Of a stretch of 64,000 nucleotides of DNA, positions 14,807 to 23,832 are shown in pieces. Source of the DNA: Raineyella sp964528755 (GTDB lineage: Bacteria > Actinomycetota > Actinomycetes > Propionibacteriales > Propionibacteriaceae). The stretch spans positions 62,001 through 126,000 of the forward strand of contig CAZGWN010000001.1 of assembly GCA_964528755.1 (NCBI GenBank). The letters run 5' to 3'. Positions within the stretch are counted from its first letter, which is position 1. The number at the start of each line of letters is the position of its first letter. A program made the position numbers and the translations under genes. The notes under the pieces are model-generated. The model was not told where the DNA came from, did not search any database, and was given only the letters and a program-made list of their open reading frames with translations.

Positions 14807-16160
14807 GGTCGGTTCCTTCCGATGCGGGTTCGAGTCGGCCGGGCGCGCCGGATCGGCGTGACCCGCCGGGTCGGACCGCGTCGCGGCGTGCCCGCCCCTG
14901 GCGAACGCCGGCGACCGCGAACAGGACGATGTCGACCGCGTAGCAGGCCAGGACCAGCACCCACCACAGGGTCCGCGGCCCGGCCCCGGCCTCGGCGGTG
15001 AGCGCCAGCAGGACCAGCGCGGTGTTGCGGATGCCGACCCGCACCGGCCAGGCCACTTCCAGCACGGCCATCCCCCGGCGCACGACGGTCGGTCCGCCGC
15101 CGATGACGACCGGCATCAGGTAGGTCAGGGCGGCGACGAAGATCTGCGCCAGCCCTCCGCCGCCCAGCAGCGGCAGCCAGGCCAGATCGGCGGCCCGCAG
15201 CACGGTCGCGTCGGCGGCGCCGAAGGCGTGGATGATGACCGCCGCCAGGCCGCACAGGGTCCAGGCGGCGCCGGCGGTCAGGGTCCACGGGGCGACGCTG
15301 CGCGGGCCGCGGGCCAGACCGGCCCTAACCAGCGGCACGAGGACGGCGACGGCCAGGACGACCGCGTAGACCAGCAGGCCCGCGCCGACGCCGAGCGGGA
15401 GATCCGCGCCCGCCGCCACGACCGCGAGCAGGAGACCGGCGCACATCCACGGCAGGCCCCGTCGTGCCCGCGCGACGGCCGCAGGATCGAGCCGGGTCCG
15501 CAGCATGGTCGGCCCGAGGGTGACCAGGGTGCCGGCCACCGACAGTCCTACCCAGCCGGCCACATTGGCCAGGGCGTGGGCGAGGGTGAGCGCATCGCGT
15601 GCGCGCACCAGCCAGTCGGCGGGGTGGGTGGACACCACCGCCACGGCGACGAATCCGGCCAGTGAGCACCCCAGCACGAGGAAGGCGGCGCCCGCCGCGT
15701 AGTAGCGAATGACGACCGCGAACCGGGACGAGAGTGCCCCGCGGCCGGCCAGCACCAGGTCGAGTCCGTGCCAGCCGATCACCGCGCCGATGATGCCCGC
15801 ACAGGTCGCCGCCAGCCACGCCACCCCACCCCACATGGCGGCGAACAGGGCAACCAGGGTGGCGTTGAAGACCAGCACCCGGATCTCCGCCGTGCGGGCG
15901 CCGCGAGGATCGCGAGGGGACAGGTGCAGCAGGGTGCGCGCGAAGTACCACGACCACTGCAGGATGCCGTTGGTGAGCACGCCGAGCGCGACGACATGCA
16001 CCAACGTCCACAGCGGCTGGGGCAGCACCCGGGTGGCCAGGGCACCGGTCACGACGACGACAACGGCGGCGACCATCCAGGCGGTGGAGATCCGATCCGT
16101 ACGGCGGCGCCGCGGCCGACCACCGCGCGCAGAGGCGCCCGCCCCCCTGTCCACGTCCAC
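14799..16160 (-). CDS. Polytopic membrane protein of the nirK cluster, NnrS/COX1-like
   Basis: A 453-residue protein with about twelve hydrophobic helices. Histidines inside helices (VHVVALGVLTNG, WHGLDLVLAG, LAHALANVAGWVG, IIHAFGAADA) recall NnrS-like or heme-copper-oxidase-subunit-I-like membrane proteins that bind heme or copper. The C-terminus is a short basic cytosolic tail. The start is the GTG at 16160 with GAGGGG just upstream. It is the first gene of the minus-strand operon and overlaps nirK by 8 bases. That position suggests a job in electron delivery to NirK or in NO handling, but no specific activity can be assigned from sequence. Confidence 0.75.
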   Translation of the reverse strand: MDVDRGAGASARGGRPRRRRTDRISTAWMVAAVVVVVTGALATRVLPQPLWTLVHVVALGVLTNGILQWSWYFARTLLHLSPRDPRGARTAEIRVLVFNATLVALFAAMWGGVAWLAATCAGIIGAVIGWHGLDLVLAGRGALSSRFAVVIRYYAAGAAFLVLGCSLAGFVAVAVVSTHPADWLVRARDALTLAHALANVAGWVGLSVAGTLVTLGPTMLRTRLDPAAVARARRGLPWMCAGLLLAVVAAGADLPLGVGAGLLVYAVVLAVAVLVPLVRAGLARGPRSVAPWTLTAGAAWTLCGLAAVIIHAFGAADATVLRAADLAWLPLLGGGGLAQIFVAALTYLMPVVIGGGPTVVRRGMAVLEVAWPVRVGIRNTALVLLALTAEAGAGPRTLWWVLVLACYAVDIVLFAVAGVRQGRARRDAVRPGGSRRSGAPGRLEPASEGTDHG

Positions 16161-16197
16161 AAATTCCCCTCGTGTCCGGGCCCGAGACCGTGCCCGC

Positions 16198-16229
16198 CGA
16201 TTAATGAGGAAGATGTTACTCTTTAATCG
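16198..16229. promoter_or_regulatory. Operator in the divergent nirK-cluster promoter region
   Basis: CGATTAATGAG (16198-16208) and CTCTTTAATCG (16219-16229) form an 11-bp inverted repeat with one mismatch and a 10-base spacer. It is AT-rich in a very GC-rich region. Its right arm ends on the G of the GTG start at 16229, so binding there would block expression of the HTH gene and could also control the divergent nirK operon. Confidence 0.65.
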
Positions 16230-16906
16230 TGGATGACGATCAGGCGGGTGCGGACGGTGAGCCGATCCGTACGTCGCCGCCCGTGGTCACCGCCGCCCGC
16301 CGGCGCGTGCTGGACGCCGTACGCCGGGCCGATCCCCCGGTGACGGTGTCGGCACTGGCCGACGAGCTCGGACTGCATCCGACGACGGTCCGGTTCCACC
16401 TCGATCAGCTGGTGGCCGCAGGGCTGGCCACCGTCGCCCCTACCCACGAGGGCGTACGCGGCCGTCCGGCCCGCCGATACCGGGCGTCACCGATGGCGAC
16501 CGATCCCGGGCATCTGACGGCAGAGGTCTGGGGCCCGATGGTGGAGGCCCTCGCCGCGACCATCGACCGCGCCGGAGCCGCGCCCCGGGCCTCGGCCATC
16601 GCCGCGGGTCGGGCGTGGGCACAGCGGCTGTCGCCCGCCGGTCCGGATCCGGTGCCCCGGGTGTTCGCCCGCCTGGGTTTCGCCCCCGAAACCGCACCTT
16701 GGGGCCTGCGGCTGTGCGCCTGCCCGTTCACCGCGTCGGCGCGCCACCACCCCACGATCTGCGTCGTCCACCTGGGCCTGGCCCAGGGCCTGGCCGACGC
16801 GGCAGGCGATCCCCGGCCGGTGTCGCTGATCCCGTTCGCCGAGCCGGGCGTCTGCCACCTCGTCCTCGACCCGGGGGCGAGCCCACCGGCCGGCGACACC
16901 GCCTGA
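16229..16906 (+). CDS. HTH regulator with a cysteine cluster (ArsR/SufR-like)
   Basis: A 225-residue protein. Residues 20-70 form a winged helix: ARRRVLDAVRRA, then VSALADELGLHPTTVRFHLDQL. The C-terminal half has Cys163 and Cys165 (LRLCACPFT), Cys178 (HHPTICVVHLGLAQG) and Cys209. The arrangement resembles SufR-like regulators whose CxC...C pattern binds an Fe-S cluster, suggesting sensing of NO or iron-sulfur status. The GTG at 16229 has no Shine-Dalgarno and touches an inverted repeat, so the mRNA may be leaderless and autoregulated. It is divergent from the nirK operon and followed after 35 bases by a DUF2249 gene. Confidence 0.82.
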   Translation: MDDDQAGADGEPIRTSPPVVTAARRRVLDAVRRADPPVTVSALADELGLHPTTVRFHLDQLVAAGLATVAPTHEGVRGRPARRYRASPMATDPGHLTAEVWGPMVEALAATIDRAGAAPRASAIAAGRAWAQRLSPAGPDPVPRVFARLGFAPETAPWGLRLCACPFTASARHHPTICVVHLGLAQGLADAAGDPRPVSLIPFAEPGVCHLVLDPGASPPAGDTA

Positions 16907-16941
16907 CCGTCCCACCCATCACCAACCCGAAGGGAACCTCC

Positions 16942-17211
16942 ATGAGCAACGAACCCACCAGCCACCTGGACCCCGGCCAGGACACCGACGCCGGGCTCCC
17001 GGTGCTGCACGTGCACTCCCTGCCTCCCGAGATCAGGCACGGGGCCGTCATCGGCGCCTTCGAATCCCTCCGACCCGGCCGTTCCCTGGTGATCGTCGCC
17101 CCGCACGACCCGGTTCCGCTGCTCACCCAGCTCCGGGAGCGCGGCGAGGTCGACGTCGACTACCTGCAGTCCGGCCCCACGGAGTGGACCCTCAAGCTCA
17201 CCCGCGGATAG
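16942..17211 (+). CDS. DUF2249-domain protein
   Basis: An 89-residue protein made almost entirely of a DUF2249 domain: LHVHSLPPEIRHGAVIGAFE, GRSLVIVAPHDPVPLLTQLRER, then DYLQSGPTEWTLKLTR. The family has a TusA-like small alpha/beta fold and, as far as I know, is often found near hemerythrin-like or denitrification genes. AAGGGAA lies 8 bases before the ATG. It follows the HTH regulator in the same operon, which ties it to the nitrite/NO cluster. Its biochemical role is unknown. Confidence 0.85.
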   Translation: MSNEPTSHLDPGQDTDAGLPVLHVHSLPPEIRHGAVIGAFESLRPGRSLVIVAPHDPVPLLTQLRERGEVDVDYLQSGPTEWTLKLTRG

Positions 17212-17277
17212 GCATCAGGCCGGCGGTGATCATGCGAGCGCACGACCCGCCGGCCTGAAGCAGGGGTGGGCCCGAGC

Positions 17278-18963
17278 TCACAGATCCTTGGGCAGCTTCT
17301 CCCGCACCCGGCGCCGCAGCACCTTGCCCAGCATGGACCGCGGCAGCTCCCCGTCGGAGCGGATCACCCGGCGCGGCACCTTGTACGCGGCCAGCTCGCG
17401 GCGGCAGGCCTCGCGGATCGACTGCTCGTCCAGGGCCACCCCGTCCTCCAGCTCGACCACGGCGACGACCGCCTCCGAGCCGTCCGGGCGGCGGTGACCG
17501 ACGACGGCGACGTCGTGGATCCCGCCGAAGCGGCGGACCACGTCCTCGACCTCCGACGGCGACACGTTGAAACCGCCGGTGATGATGATCTCCTTGGCGC
17601 GGTCGACGATGGTGGCGAACCCGTCGTCGTCGAGAGTGACGATGTCACCGGTGTGCAGCCACCCGTCGGTGTCGAGGACCCGGGCGCTCTCCTCGGGATT
17701 GTGCCAGTAGCCGGAGAAGACCTGCGGCCCCTTGATCAACAGCTCACCGCGGACCCCCGGACCCACCTCGGCACCGTCCTCGTCCACCACCTTGCGCAGG
17801 GTGGAGGGGAAGGGGACCCCGATGGTCCCGGTCCGCCGCGTCGGCCAGAACGGGTTGCCGAGCGCGACCGGGGAGGATTCCGTCATCCCGTACCCCTCGA
17901 CGAGCAGCCCGCCGGAGACCGACTCCCACAACTGGACGATCTCGTCGGTGAGTGCCATCGCGCCGGAGATGCAGTACTTGGCGGTGCTCAGATCCACCCC
18001 CCGCTCGATCGCCGCGGTGGCGGTGCGGGCATAGATCGGCGGCACCGCGCAGTAGATCGTCGGCGGGAACTTCTTCGCGGCCTTGAGCACCAGGTCGACG
18101 TCGAACTTCGGGAAGAGCACCAGGTTGGCCTGCCGCAGCACGCCGTACGTCAGGTAGAGGGTCATCCCGAAGGCGTGGAACATCGGCAGCACCGCGTAGA
18201 AGGTCTCCTCGCGGTTGCGGGCGTCCTTCATCCACGCCGCGCCCTGACGGGCGTTGGCATAGAGGTTGAAGTGGGTGAGCATCGCACCCTTGGGGTGCCC
18301 CGTGGTGCCCGAGGTGTACTGGATGACGGCTAGGTCCCCGACCTCCGGTTCGGGCAGCCCCGGGTCGATCGGCGGCGCGGTGAGCAGCCGGCGCCACCGT
18401 ACGGTCCCCGGGGCACCCGAGGTGAGACCCGCCCGCGTCCGGCGCAGGCTCGGCACCGGCAGGGCCAGCGCGGCCCGCATGGCGAGGGGAAACTCCTCCA
18501 GCAGGTTCACCGCGATGATGGTGTCGGGACGGGCGGCCCCCTCGATCGCCTCGATCTTGGGCACGGCGACGTCCCAGACGATCGCCACCCGGGCGCCGTG
18601 GTCGGCGAACTGCTCGCCGAGTTCGCGGGCGGTGTAGAGCGGGTTGTGCTCCACGACGACCGCGCCGAGCCGGAGCACCGCATAGAAGGAGACCACGTGC
18701 TGGGGGCAGTTCGGCAGGGCCAGTGCCACCCGATCGCCCGGCTCCACGCCGAGGCGGCGCAGCCCCTCGGCGGCCCGGGCGACCTCGTCGCCGAGGGTGG
18801 CGTACGTCGTGCGGTGCCCGAAGAAGGTCATCGCGGTCGCCGGACCCGCCTCGGCGACCGACCGGTCGAACATCGCGCACAGCGACTCCGTCGGCAGCTC
18901 GATCTCGGCCGGGACGCCGGGCTGGTAGTGGCGCACCCAGTCGGGCGCCGTGGAGGAACTCAT
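17278..18963 (-). CDS. Long-chain fatty acid-CoA ligase (AMP-forming)
   Basis: A 561-residue ANL-superfamily enzyme. The phosphate-binding motif YTSGTTGHPKGAMLTH lies near residue 215, followed by GYGMTESSP (A5 motif), TGDIVTLDDDGF and DRAKEIIITGGFNVSP. The catalytic Lys is in PRSMLGKVLRR close to the C-terminus. It should activate fatty acids to acyl-CoA via acyl-AMP. The ATG at 18963 precedes SSSTAPDWVRHYQPGVP, a typical FadD beginning. It is a single gene, divergent from aroQ with an 82-base gap. Chain-length preference cannot be read from sequence. Confidence 0.93.
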   Translation of the reverse strand: MSSSTAPDWVRHYQPGVPAEIELPTESLCAMFDRSVAEAGPATAMTFFGHRTTYATLGDEVARAAEGLRRLGVEPGDRVALALPNCPQHVVSFYAVLRLGAVVVEHNPLYTARELGEQFADHGARVAIVWDVAVPKIEAIEGAARPDTIIAVNLLEEFPLAMRAALALPVPSLRRTRAGLTSGAPGTVRWRRLLTAPPIDPGLPEPEVGDLAVIQYTSGTTGHPKGAMLTHFNLYANARQGAAWMKDARNREETFYAVLPMFHAFGMTLYLTYGVLRQANLVLFPKFDVDLVLKAAKKFPPTIYCAVPPIYARTATAAIERGVDLSTAKYCISGAMALTDEIVQLWESVSGGLLVEGYGMTESSPVALGNPFWPTRRTGTIGVPFPSTLRKVVDEDGAEVGPGVRGELLIKGPQVFSGYWHNPEESARVLDTDGWLHTGDIVTLDDDGFATIVDRAKEIIITGGFNVSPSEVEDVVRRFGGIHDVAVVGHRRPDGSEAVVAVVELEDGVALDEQSIREACRRELAAYKVPRRVIRSDGELPRSMLGKVLRRRVREKLPKDL

Positions 18964-19045
18964 GGGTCAAGGTTACGTTGGCGTAGCTTCTGGCGCCGCC
19001 AGTTCGGGGCCGGTGTCGCCATCGGCTGCTACAGTCGGCCGCATC

Positions 19046-19498
19046 ATGACCGCCTCCCCCAGCCCCCGTACGGTCGTCGTCCTCAACGGACCCAACCTCG
19101 ACCTGCTCGGGCGGCGTCAGCCCGAGGTGTACGGGACGGCGACCCTGGCCGACGTCGAGGAGGTGTGCGCCGCGACGGCCGCCGCGCACGGCCTGGGCGT
19201 CGCCTGCGTCCAGAGCAACCACGAGGGCGAACTGGTCGAGGCCGTCCACCGGTGGCGTACGGGTGCCGTCGGGTTCGTGGTGAATGCGGCCGCCTACACC
19301 CACACCTCGGTGGCGTTGCGCGACGCGCTGCTGACGGTCGAGGGTCCGTTCATCGAGGTGCACCTGTCCAACGTGTACGCCCGCGAGCCGTTCCGGCACC
19401 ACTCGTACCTGTCCGACATCGCCGCCGGAGTGATCGTCGGATGCGGGACCGACGGTTACCGATTCGCGGTCGAGCGGATCGCCACCCTCATCGGCTGA
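19046..19498 (+). CDS. aroQ: Type II 3-dehydroquinate dehydratase
   Basis: A 150-residue enzyme of the shikimate pathway that converts 3-dehydroquinate to 3-dehydroshikimate. Motifs are VLNGPNLDLLGRRQPEVYG (catalytic Arg and Tyr), QSNHEGELVEAVH, VNAAAYTHTSVALRDAL, and VEVHLSNVYARE-like IEVHLSNVYAREPFRHHS with the catalytic His nearby. Length is normal. I chose the ATG at 19046, ten bases after a TACAGT hexamer with no clear Shine-Dalgarno, suggesting a short or absent leader. Its stop is 10 bases from the end of the convergent UbiB-type gene. Confidence 0.95.
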   Translation: MTASPSPRTVVVLNGPNLDLLGRRQPEVYGTATLADVEEVCAATAAAHGLGVACVQSNHEGELVEAVHRWRTGAVGFVVNAAAYTHTSVALRDALLTVEGPFIEVHLSNVYAREPFRHHSYLSDIAAGVIVGCGTDGYRFAVERIATLIG

Positions 19499-19508
19499 GT
19501 CGTCGCGC

Positions 19509-21110
19509 TCAGACCCGCCGCTTGCGGGGGCGCAGCAGCCGACCGCCGATCACCCCGAGCAGGCCCGCGCCGGCGGTGAGGATCGGCCCGGACCACGGAC
19601 CGAGTCGTTGCTGGTTGGCGACCAGGACGCGGGAGCCGCCGCTGATCAGCGCGGCGACGATCATGCCCGCCACCAGCCGGTCGACGGCGCCGTCGGCGCG
19701 GATGTGGACGTCGACCCCCTCCCCGTCGAGCCGGTCCGCGATCCGCCGCAGGTAGCCGGGCAGCTCCGCCCCGAGCGAGGTCACGTCGCGGGCGGCGGTG
19801 GCCAGCCGGTCGGCGAGGTGTTCGGGCAGCATCCGCTCGGTGAACGGGCCGAACGCGTCGGCGAGCCGGAAGTCGGGGTCGATCCGGCGACCCAGGCCAT
19901 CGACGATGGCGAGCATCCGCAGCAGCAGGACCACGTCGGGCGGCAGCGCCAGCCGGTGGTCGCGGACGATGGTGAACAGCCGACCGGCAACGTCGACCAC
20001 ACTGACGTCGCTGAGCCGCTTGTCCTCCAGCCTCGCGAGCAGGCCGCGGACGTCGGCACGCAGCGCGGCCCGGTCCAGCCGCCCCCGCGGCGGCGCGAGA
20101 GTGGTCAGCGCGTCGGCGACCGCGGACGAATCGTTGCGGGTCATTCCGACGATGATCGCGACGAACTGCCGCGCCATCAGCGGCGTCATCCGGCCGATCA
20201 TGCCGAAGTCGATCACCCCGATGGTGCCGTCCGGTTCGACGAAGAGGTTGCCCGAGTGCGGGTCGGCGTGGAACCGGCCCATCTCGAAGACCATCCGCAG
20301 CAGCATGTCGGCGCAGCGCAACGCCAGGGCCTGCCGGTCCACGCCGGCGGCGTCCAGCGCGGCGACGTCGTCGATCCGGATCCCCGACAGTCGTTCCAGG
20401 GTGAGCACCCGGGTCGAGCTGCGATCCCAGTCGATCCAGGGCACGTGGATCCGCGCGTCGCCGGCGAAGAAAGCCCCGAAGTCCTGGCACGCCCGCGCCT
20501 CGGCCGAATAGTCCATCTCCGTACGCAGCGAGCGGCTGAACTCGGCCACCATGCCGGGCAGGTCGATGTCGGCGAAGAACGTCATGCTGCGCGCCAACTG
20601 CCCGGACAGGTTCGCGAGAATCTCCAGGTCCTCGTTGACCTCCTCCACGACGCCGGGCTTGCGGACCTTCACCACGACGGCCCGCCCGTCGGGCAGGGTC
20701 GCCGCGTGCGCCTGGCCGATGGAGGCCGTGGCCAGCGGCTGCGGGTCGAAGGTCGCGTACAGCTCCTCCACCCCGGCTCCCAGGTCATCGCGGATCGCCC
20801 GTTCCACCTCCGACACGTCGATCGGCGGCTCGGAATCGGTCAGTTCCCCCAGCGCCGTACACCAGGAGTCGGGCAGGATGTCGTGCCGCATCGACAGCGC
20901 CTGGCCGAACTTCACGAAGGTCGTGCCGAGTTCACGCAGCGTCTGGACGATCATCGGCGGCACGATGTCGGCCTCGCCACGCGGATCGACCGCACCGTTG
21001 GCGAGCGGCGGCAACCACCGGCCCAGGCCCGCCCGCTGGGCGGTGACATAGAGTCCGTTACGGGCCAGCACCTGGGCGATCTCCCGGTACCGCTGCATGT
21101 GCGCAGGCAT
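19509..21110 (-). CDS. UbiB/ABC1-type atypical kinase, membrane-anchored
   Basis: A 533-residue member of the UbiB/AarF/ABC1 family. The KxGQ motif is in FVKFGQALSMRHDILP and the nucleotide-binding A-rich loop in PLATASIGQAHAA, with VVVKVRKPGV. The catalytic HADPHSGNLF and metal-binding VIDFGMIG also read well. Two hydrophobic helices at the C-terminus (residues ~485-525) anchor it in the membrane. In other bacteria the family supports ubiquinone synthesis; in actinobacteria, which use menaquinone, its substrate is unclear and is probably a lipid or quinone step. The ATG at 21110 is the first good start after a run of arginine-rich out-of-family sequence. Confidence 0.88.
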   Translation of the reverse strand: MPAHMQRYREIAQVLARNGLYVTAQRAGLGRWLPPLANGAVDPRGEADIVPPMIVQTLRELGTTFVKFGQALSMRHDILPDSWCTALGELTDSEPPIDVSEVERAIRDDLGAGVEELYATFDPQPLATASIGQAHAATLPDGRAVVVKVRKPGVVEEVNEDLEILANLSGQLARSMTFFADIDLPGMVAEFSRSLRTEMDYSAEARACQDFGAFFAGDARIHVPWIDWDRSSTRVLTLERLSGIRIDDVAALDAAGVDRQALALRCADMLLRMVFEMGRFHADPHSGNLFVEPDGTIGVIDFGMIGRMTPLMARQFVAIIVGMTRNDSSAVADALTTLAPPRGRLDRAALRADVRGLLARLEDKRLSDVSVVDVAGRLFTIVRDHRLALPPDVVLLLRMLAIVDGLGRRIDPDFRLADAFGPFTERMLPEHLADRLATAARDVTSLGAELPGYLRRIADRLDGEGVDVHIRADGAVDRLVAGMIVAALISGGSRVLVANQQRLGPWSGPILTAGAGLLGVIGGRLLRPRKRRV

Positions 21111-21208
21111 GAGCCCACGGTACCTGCGTCCCGTACGCCGGCCGCTCCCCGGGACCCCGGGGGCCGCGGGACCGGCCGGGGAACCAGGCTCGTGACGAGG
21201 AGGTGGCC

Positions 21209-23446
21209 ATGGGGTTCGACCGATGCGCCGTGCTCGGCGTCGGCGCCGGACTTCTCGTCGTCGCTGCCGCGGCCGGTGGGCGGCGGGTTCTCCGCGGTCC
21301 GTACGCCCCGCCGGGCACCTGGCCGGCCGGGAGGCTGACCACCCCGGGGACCGGGCTCGGCACGACGGCGTTCGGGTCCGCAACCGCGACGTACGAGGTC
21401 GGCACCGGCCAACGCCGCACGGACGACCGGAAGACCGGCCGTGCGGGGACCTTCGCGGTCAGCCGTGCCGGGCACCGATTGTGGTGGGCGGACGGGCCGT
21501 TCCTGGTCGCGGCCACCGGCCGGCTCGACTGGCGGGACCGGCAGGGCCACTTCGTCGGCACCCGGCACCTGGAGACGGTGTTCACCGACCAGGACTGGAC
21601 CGGCCTGGAGCGGATCTCCCCGACGTCCGTGCGCCTGACCGGGCTGCTGCGACCGCAGACCGGATCGTCCGGCCACCGGCCCGATCCGCTGCCGTGGACG
21701 GTCACGCTGAGCGGCGAGGACGACCGACTGCTCGTCGAGGTGGACTGCCTCGGGGCCGACCTGCTCGTGCTGCGCTCGGGACTGGGCCGAGACGAGGCGG
21801 TGCACGGGCTGGGCGAGCAGTTCTGCGACTTCGACCTGCGTGGCCGTTTCGTGCCGCTGCTCACCCGGGAGCAGGGCGTGGGCCGGGGCCGCCAGCCGAT
21901 CACCGTGCTGGCCGAGTGGGATTCCGGCGCCGGGGGCTCGCCGACCACCACGTACGCCCCGATGCCCTCGCTGGTGACCGAGGACCTGCGCGGGCTGCGC
22001 TGGGACAACGACGAGGTCGCCGAGGTTGACCTGCGAGGTGGTCGGCTCGACGTCGGCGTGTGGGCCGACCGGATCGACGCCGCCTGGCGCGACGCGCCGA
22101 CCCCCGCGGACCTGGTCGCCGGGCCGAACCCGGCGATTCCCGGCTGGGCTCTCGGTGGCGCGATCGTCGGCCTGCAGGGCGGTACGGAGGCGGTGCGGGC
22201 CGACCTCGCCGCCCTCGACCGGGCGCGGCTGGGTGGGGTCTGGCTGCAGGACTGGGTCGGGCCACGGACCACCGGATTCGGCAGACGGCTGTGGTGGACC
22301 TGGCAACTGGACGAGCGGCACTACCCGGGGTGGTCCCGGCTGGTCGACGACCTCACCGCCCGTGACATCCGGGTGCTGACCTACATCAATCCCTTCGTGG
22401 TCGACCCCGGCGAGAAACCCGGCGGGGTGCGCCGTGACCTCTACCGGGAGGCGCTGGACGCCGGCTTCCTCGTCGGTCATCCCGACGGCGGACCGTACCT
22501 GCTCGACCAGGGCGGGTTCAGCGCGGCGCTGCTCGACCTCACCCGGCCCGAGGCGGTCGACTGGTACGCCGAGGTGATCGCCGCGATGCCGGCGACCGGC
22601 GGGTGGATGGCCGACTTCGGGGAGGGGCTGCCCTTCGACGCGGTGCTGGCCGACGGTGACCCCGCGGTCGAACACAACCGCTGGCCGGCGCGCTGGCGGC
22701 GGCTGAACGAGCGGGTCGCAGGACCGGACGACCTGGTGTTCTTCCGGTCCGCGTGGCGGGGCAATGACGCCGCCGGGGCCGACACGCCGGCCCCCTTCGG
22801 CATCCAGTGGGCCGGCGACCAACTGGTCACCTGGGACCGCCATGACGGGATGGCGTCGGCCCTGCTGGGGATGCTGCACGGCGCGGTCAGCGGCATCCCG
22901 GTCAATCACACCGACGCCGGCGGCTACACCGGCCTGCCCCAGCCGATCATCGGCGTCCACCGGGACACCGAACTGCTCCAGCGGTGGCTGGAGTGGAGTG
23001 TGTGGACGCCGATCCTGCGCACCCACGAGGGCAACCGGCCCGGCGAGTTCGCCCAGGTGTACGACCGGGCGGTGGCGGACACCTTTGCCCGGCACAGCGC
23101 GGTCTTCGAGGTGCTCGCCGCCTACCGGCAGGCGACGCTGGCCGCGCCTCTGCCCCCGATCCGGCCGGTCTGGCTGGAGGCTCCCGGCAGCGCCGCCGCC
23201 CGACGCGACGACGCCTACTTCTTCGGCACGTCGTTCCTGGTCGTGCCGGTGTTCCGGGCCGGCGCCCGGGATCGCGAGGTGACCCTGCCGCCCGGATCGT
23301 GGCGGCTGGTCTGGACCGACCAGGCCTATACCGGCGACCGGGTCGTCCGGGTGCCGGCGCCGCTGGGCCGGACCCCGGTGTTCCATCGCCACGAGGATGC
23401 GGGCGCGGCGGCGATCGCCTCGCGGGTGCGGGCGATCTGGGGATGA
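21209..23446 (+). CDS. GH31 sulfoquinovosidase (YihQ-like)
   Basis: A 745-residue glycoside hydrolase family 31 enzyme. All five residues that define sulfoquinovosidases in E. coli YihQ (Gln, Gln, Arg, Trp, Tyr) are present: Gln323 (GLQGGTE), Gln347 (LQDW), Arg360 and Trp363 (FGRRLWW) and Tyr573 (TDAGGYT). The nucleophile is Asp469 (WMADFGE) and the acid/base Asp537 (WAGDQ). It should release sulfoquinovose from plant or algal sulfolipid glycerides. Residues 8-22 are hydrophobic, so the protein may be exported or anchored. The ATG at 21209 has GAGGAGG 5 bases upstream; a GTG at 21203 overlaps it. No sulfoquinovose catabolic genes are nearby. Confidence 0.9.
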   Translation: MGFDRCAVLGVGAGLLVVAAAAGGRRVLRGPYAPPGTWPAGRLTTPGTGLGTTAFGSATATYEVGTGQRRTDDRKTGRAGTFAVSRAGHRLWWADGPFLVAATGRLDWRDRQGHFVGTRHLETVFTDQDWTGLERISPTSVRLTGLLRPQTGSSGHRPDPLPWTVTLSGEDDRLLVEVDCLGADLLVLRSGLGRDEAVHGLGEQFCDFDLRGRFVPLLTREQGVGRGRQPITVLAEWDSGAGGSPTTTYAPMPSLVTEDLRGLRWDNDEVAEVDLRGGRLDVGVWADRIDAAWRDAPTPADLVAGPNPAIPGWALGGAIVGLQGGTEAVRADLAALDRARLGGVWLQDWVGPRTTGFGRRLWWTWQLDERHYPGWSRLVDDLTARDIRVLTYINPFVVDPGEKPGGVRRDLYREALDAGFLVGHPDGGPYLLDQGGFSAALLDLTRPEAVDWYAEVIAAMPATGGWMADFGEGLPFDAVLADGDPAVEHNRWPARWRRLNERVAGPDDLVFFRSAWRGNDAAGADTPAPFGIQWAGDQLVTWDRHDGMASALLGMLHGAVSGIPVNHTDAGGYTGLPQPIIGVHRDTELLQRWLEWSVWTPILRTHEGNRPGEFAQVYDRAVADTFARHSAVFEVLAAYRQATLAAPLPPIRPVWLEAPGSAAARRDDAYFFGTSFLVVPVFRAGARDREVTLPPGSWRLVWTDQAYTGDRVVRVPAPLGRTPVFHRHEDAGAAAIASRVRAIWG

Positions 23447-23481
23447 CGGGCTGGAGATGACGGGCCGGGCTCCTGCCCGGT

Positions 23482-23814
23482 CTAGACCCCGGTGGGGTCG
23501 AGGACGACCTCCCGACCCTGCCCGCCGAGGCAGCGGATCACCTCGGCGACGTCGCAGGTCAACTCGATCTCGGCGCCCGGCTGCGGGTCGTACGCCGTCA
23601 CGGTGAACGTCGCCGCGCTGCCCCGCCCGGACGACCGGACGGCGTCGCGGGTCGCCACCGCCAACTGGCAACTCGTCCCGGGACCGACACCGACGCCCTC
23701 GGCACACATCCGGGTGGCGCCGGGCAGACGGTCACCGTACGACTGCCATCCGGCCCAGCCCAGCAGGATGACGAACAGGACCAGGGCGACCAGGAATGGC
23801 CACAGACGTCTCAC
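23482..23814 (-). CDS. Small membrane-anchored or secreted protein, unknown
   Basis: A 110-residue protein with an N-terminal hydrophobic helix (RRLWPFLVALVLFVILLGW) and an outer domain of about 85 residues with four cysteines (MCAEG, TSCQL, LTCDV, RCLGG) that could form two disulfides. The domain looks beta-rich. I do not recognise the family. The gene lies 18 bases downstream of the ptsI stop on the same strand, so it may be co-transcribed with ptsI. Confidence 0.65.
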   Translation of the reverse strand: MRRLWPFLVALVLFVILLGWAGWQSYGDRLPGATRMCAEGVGVGPGTSCQLAVATRDAVRSSGRGSAATFTVTAYDPQPGAEIELTCDVAEVIRCLGGQGREVVLDPTGV

Positions 23815-23832
23815 CCGGCCACGATATCCGGC

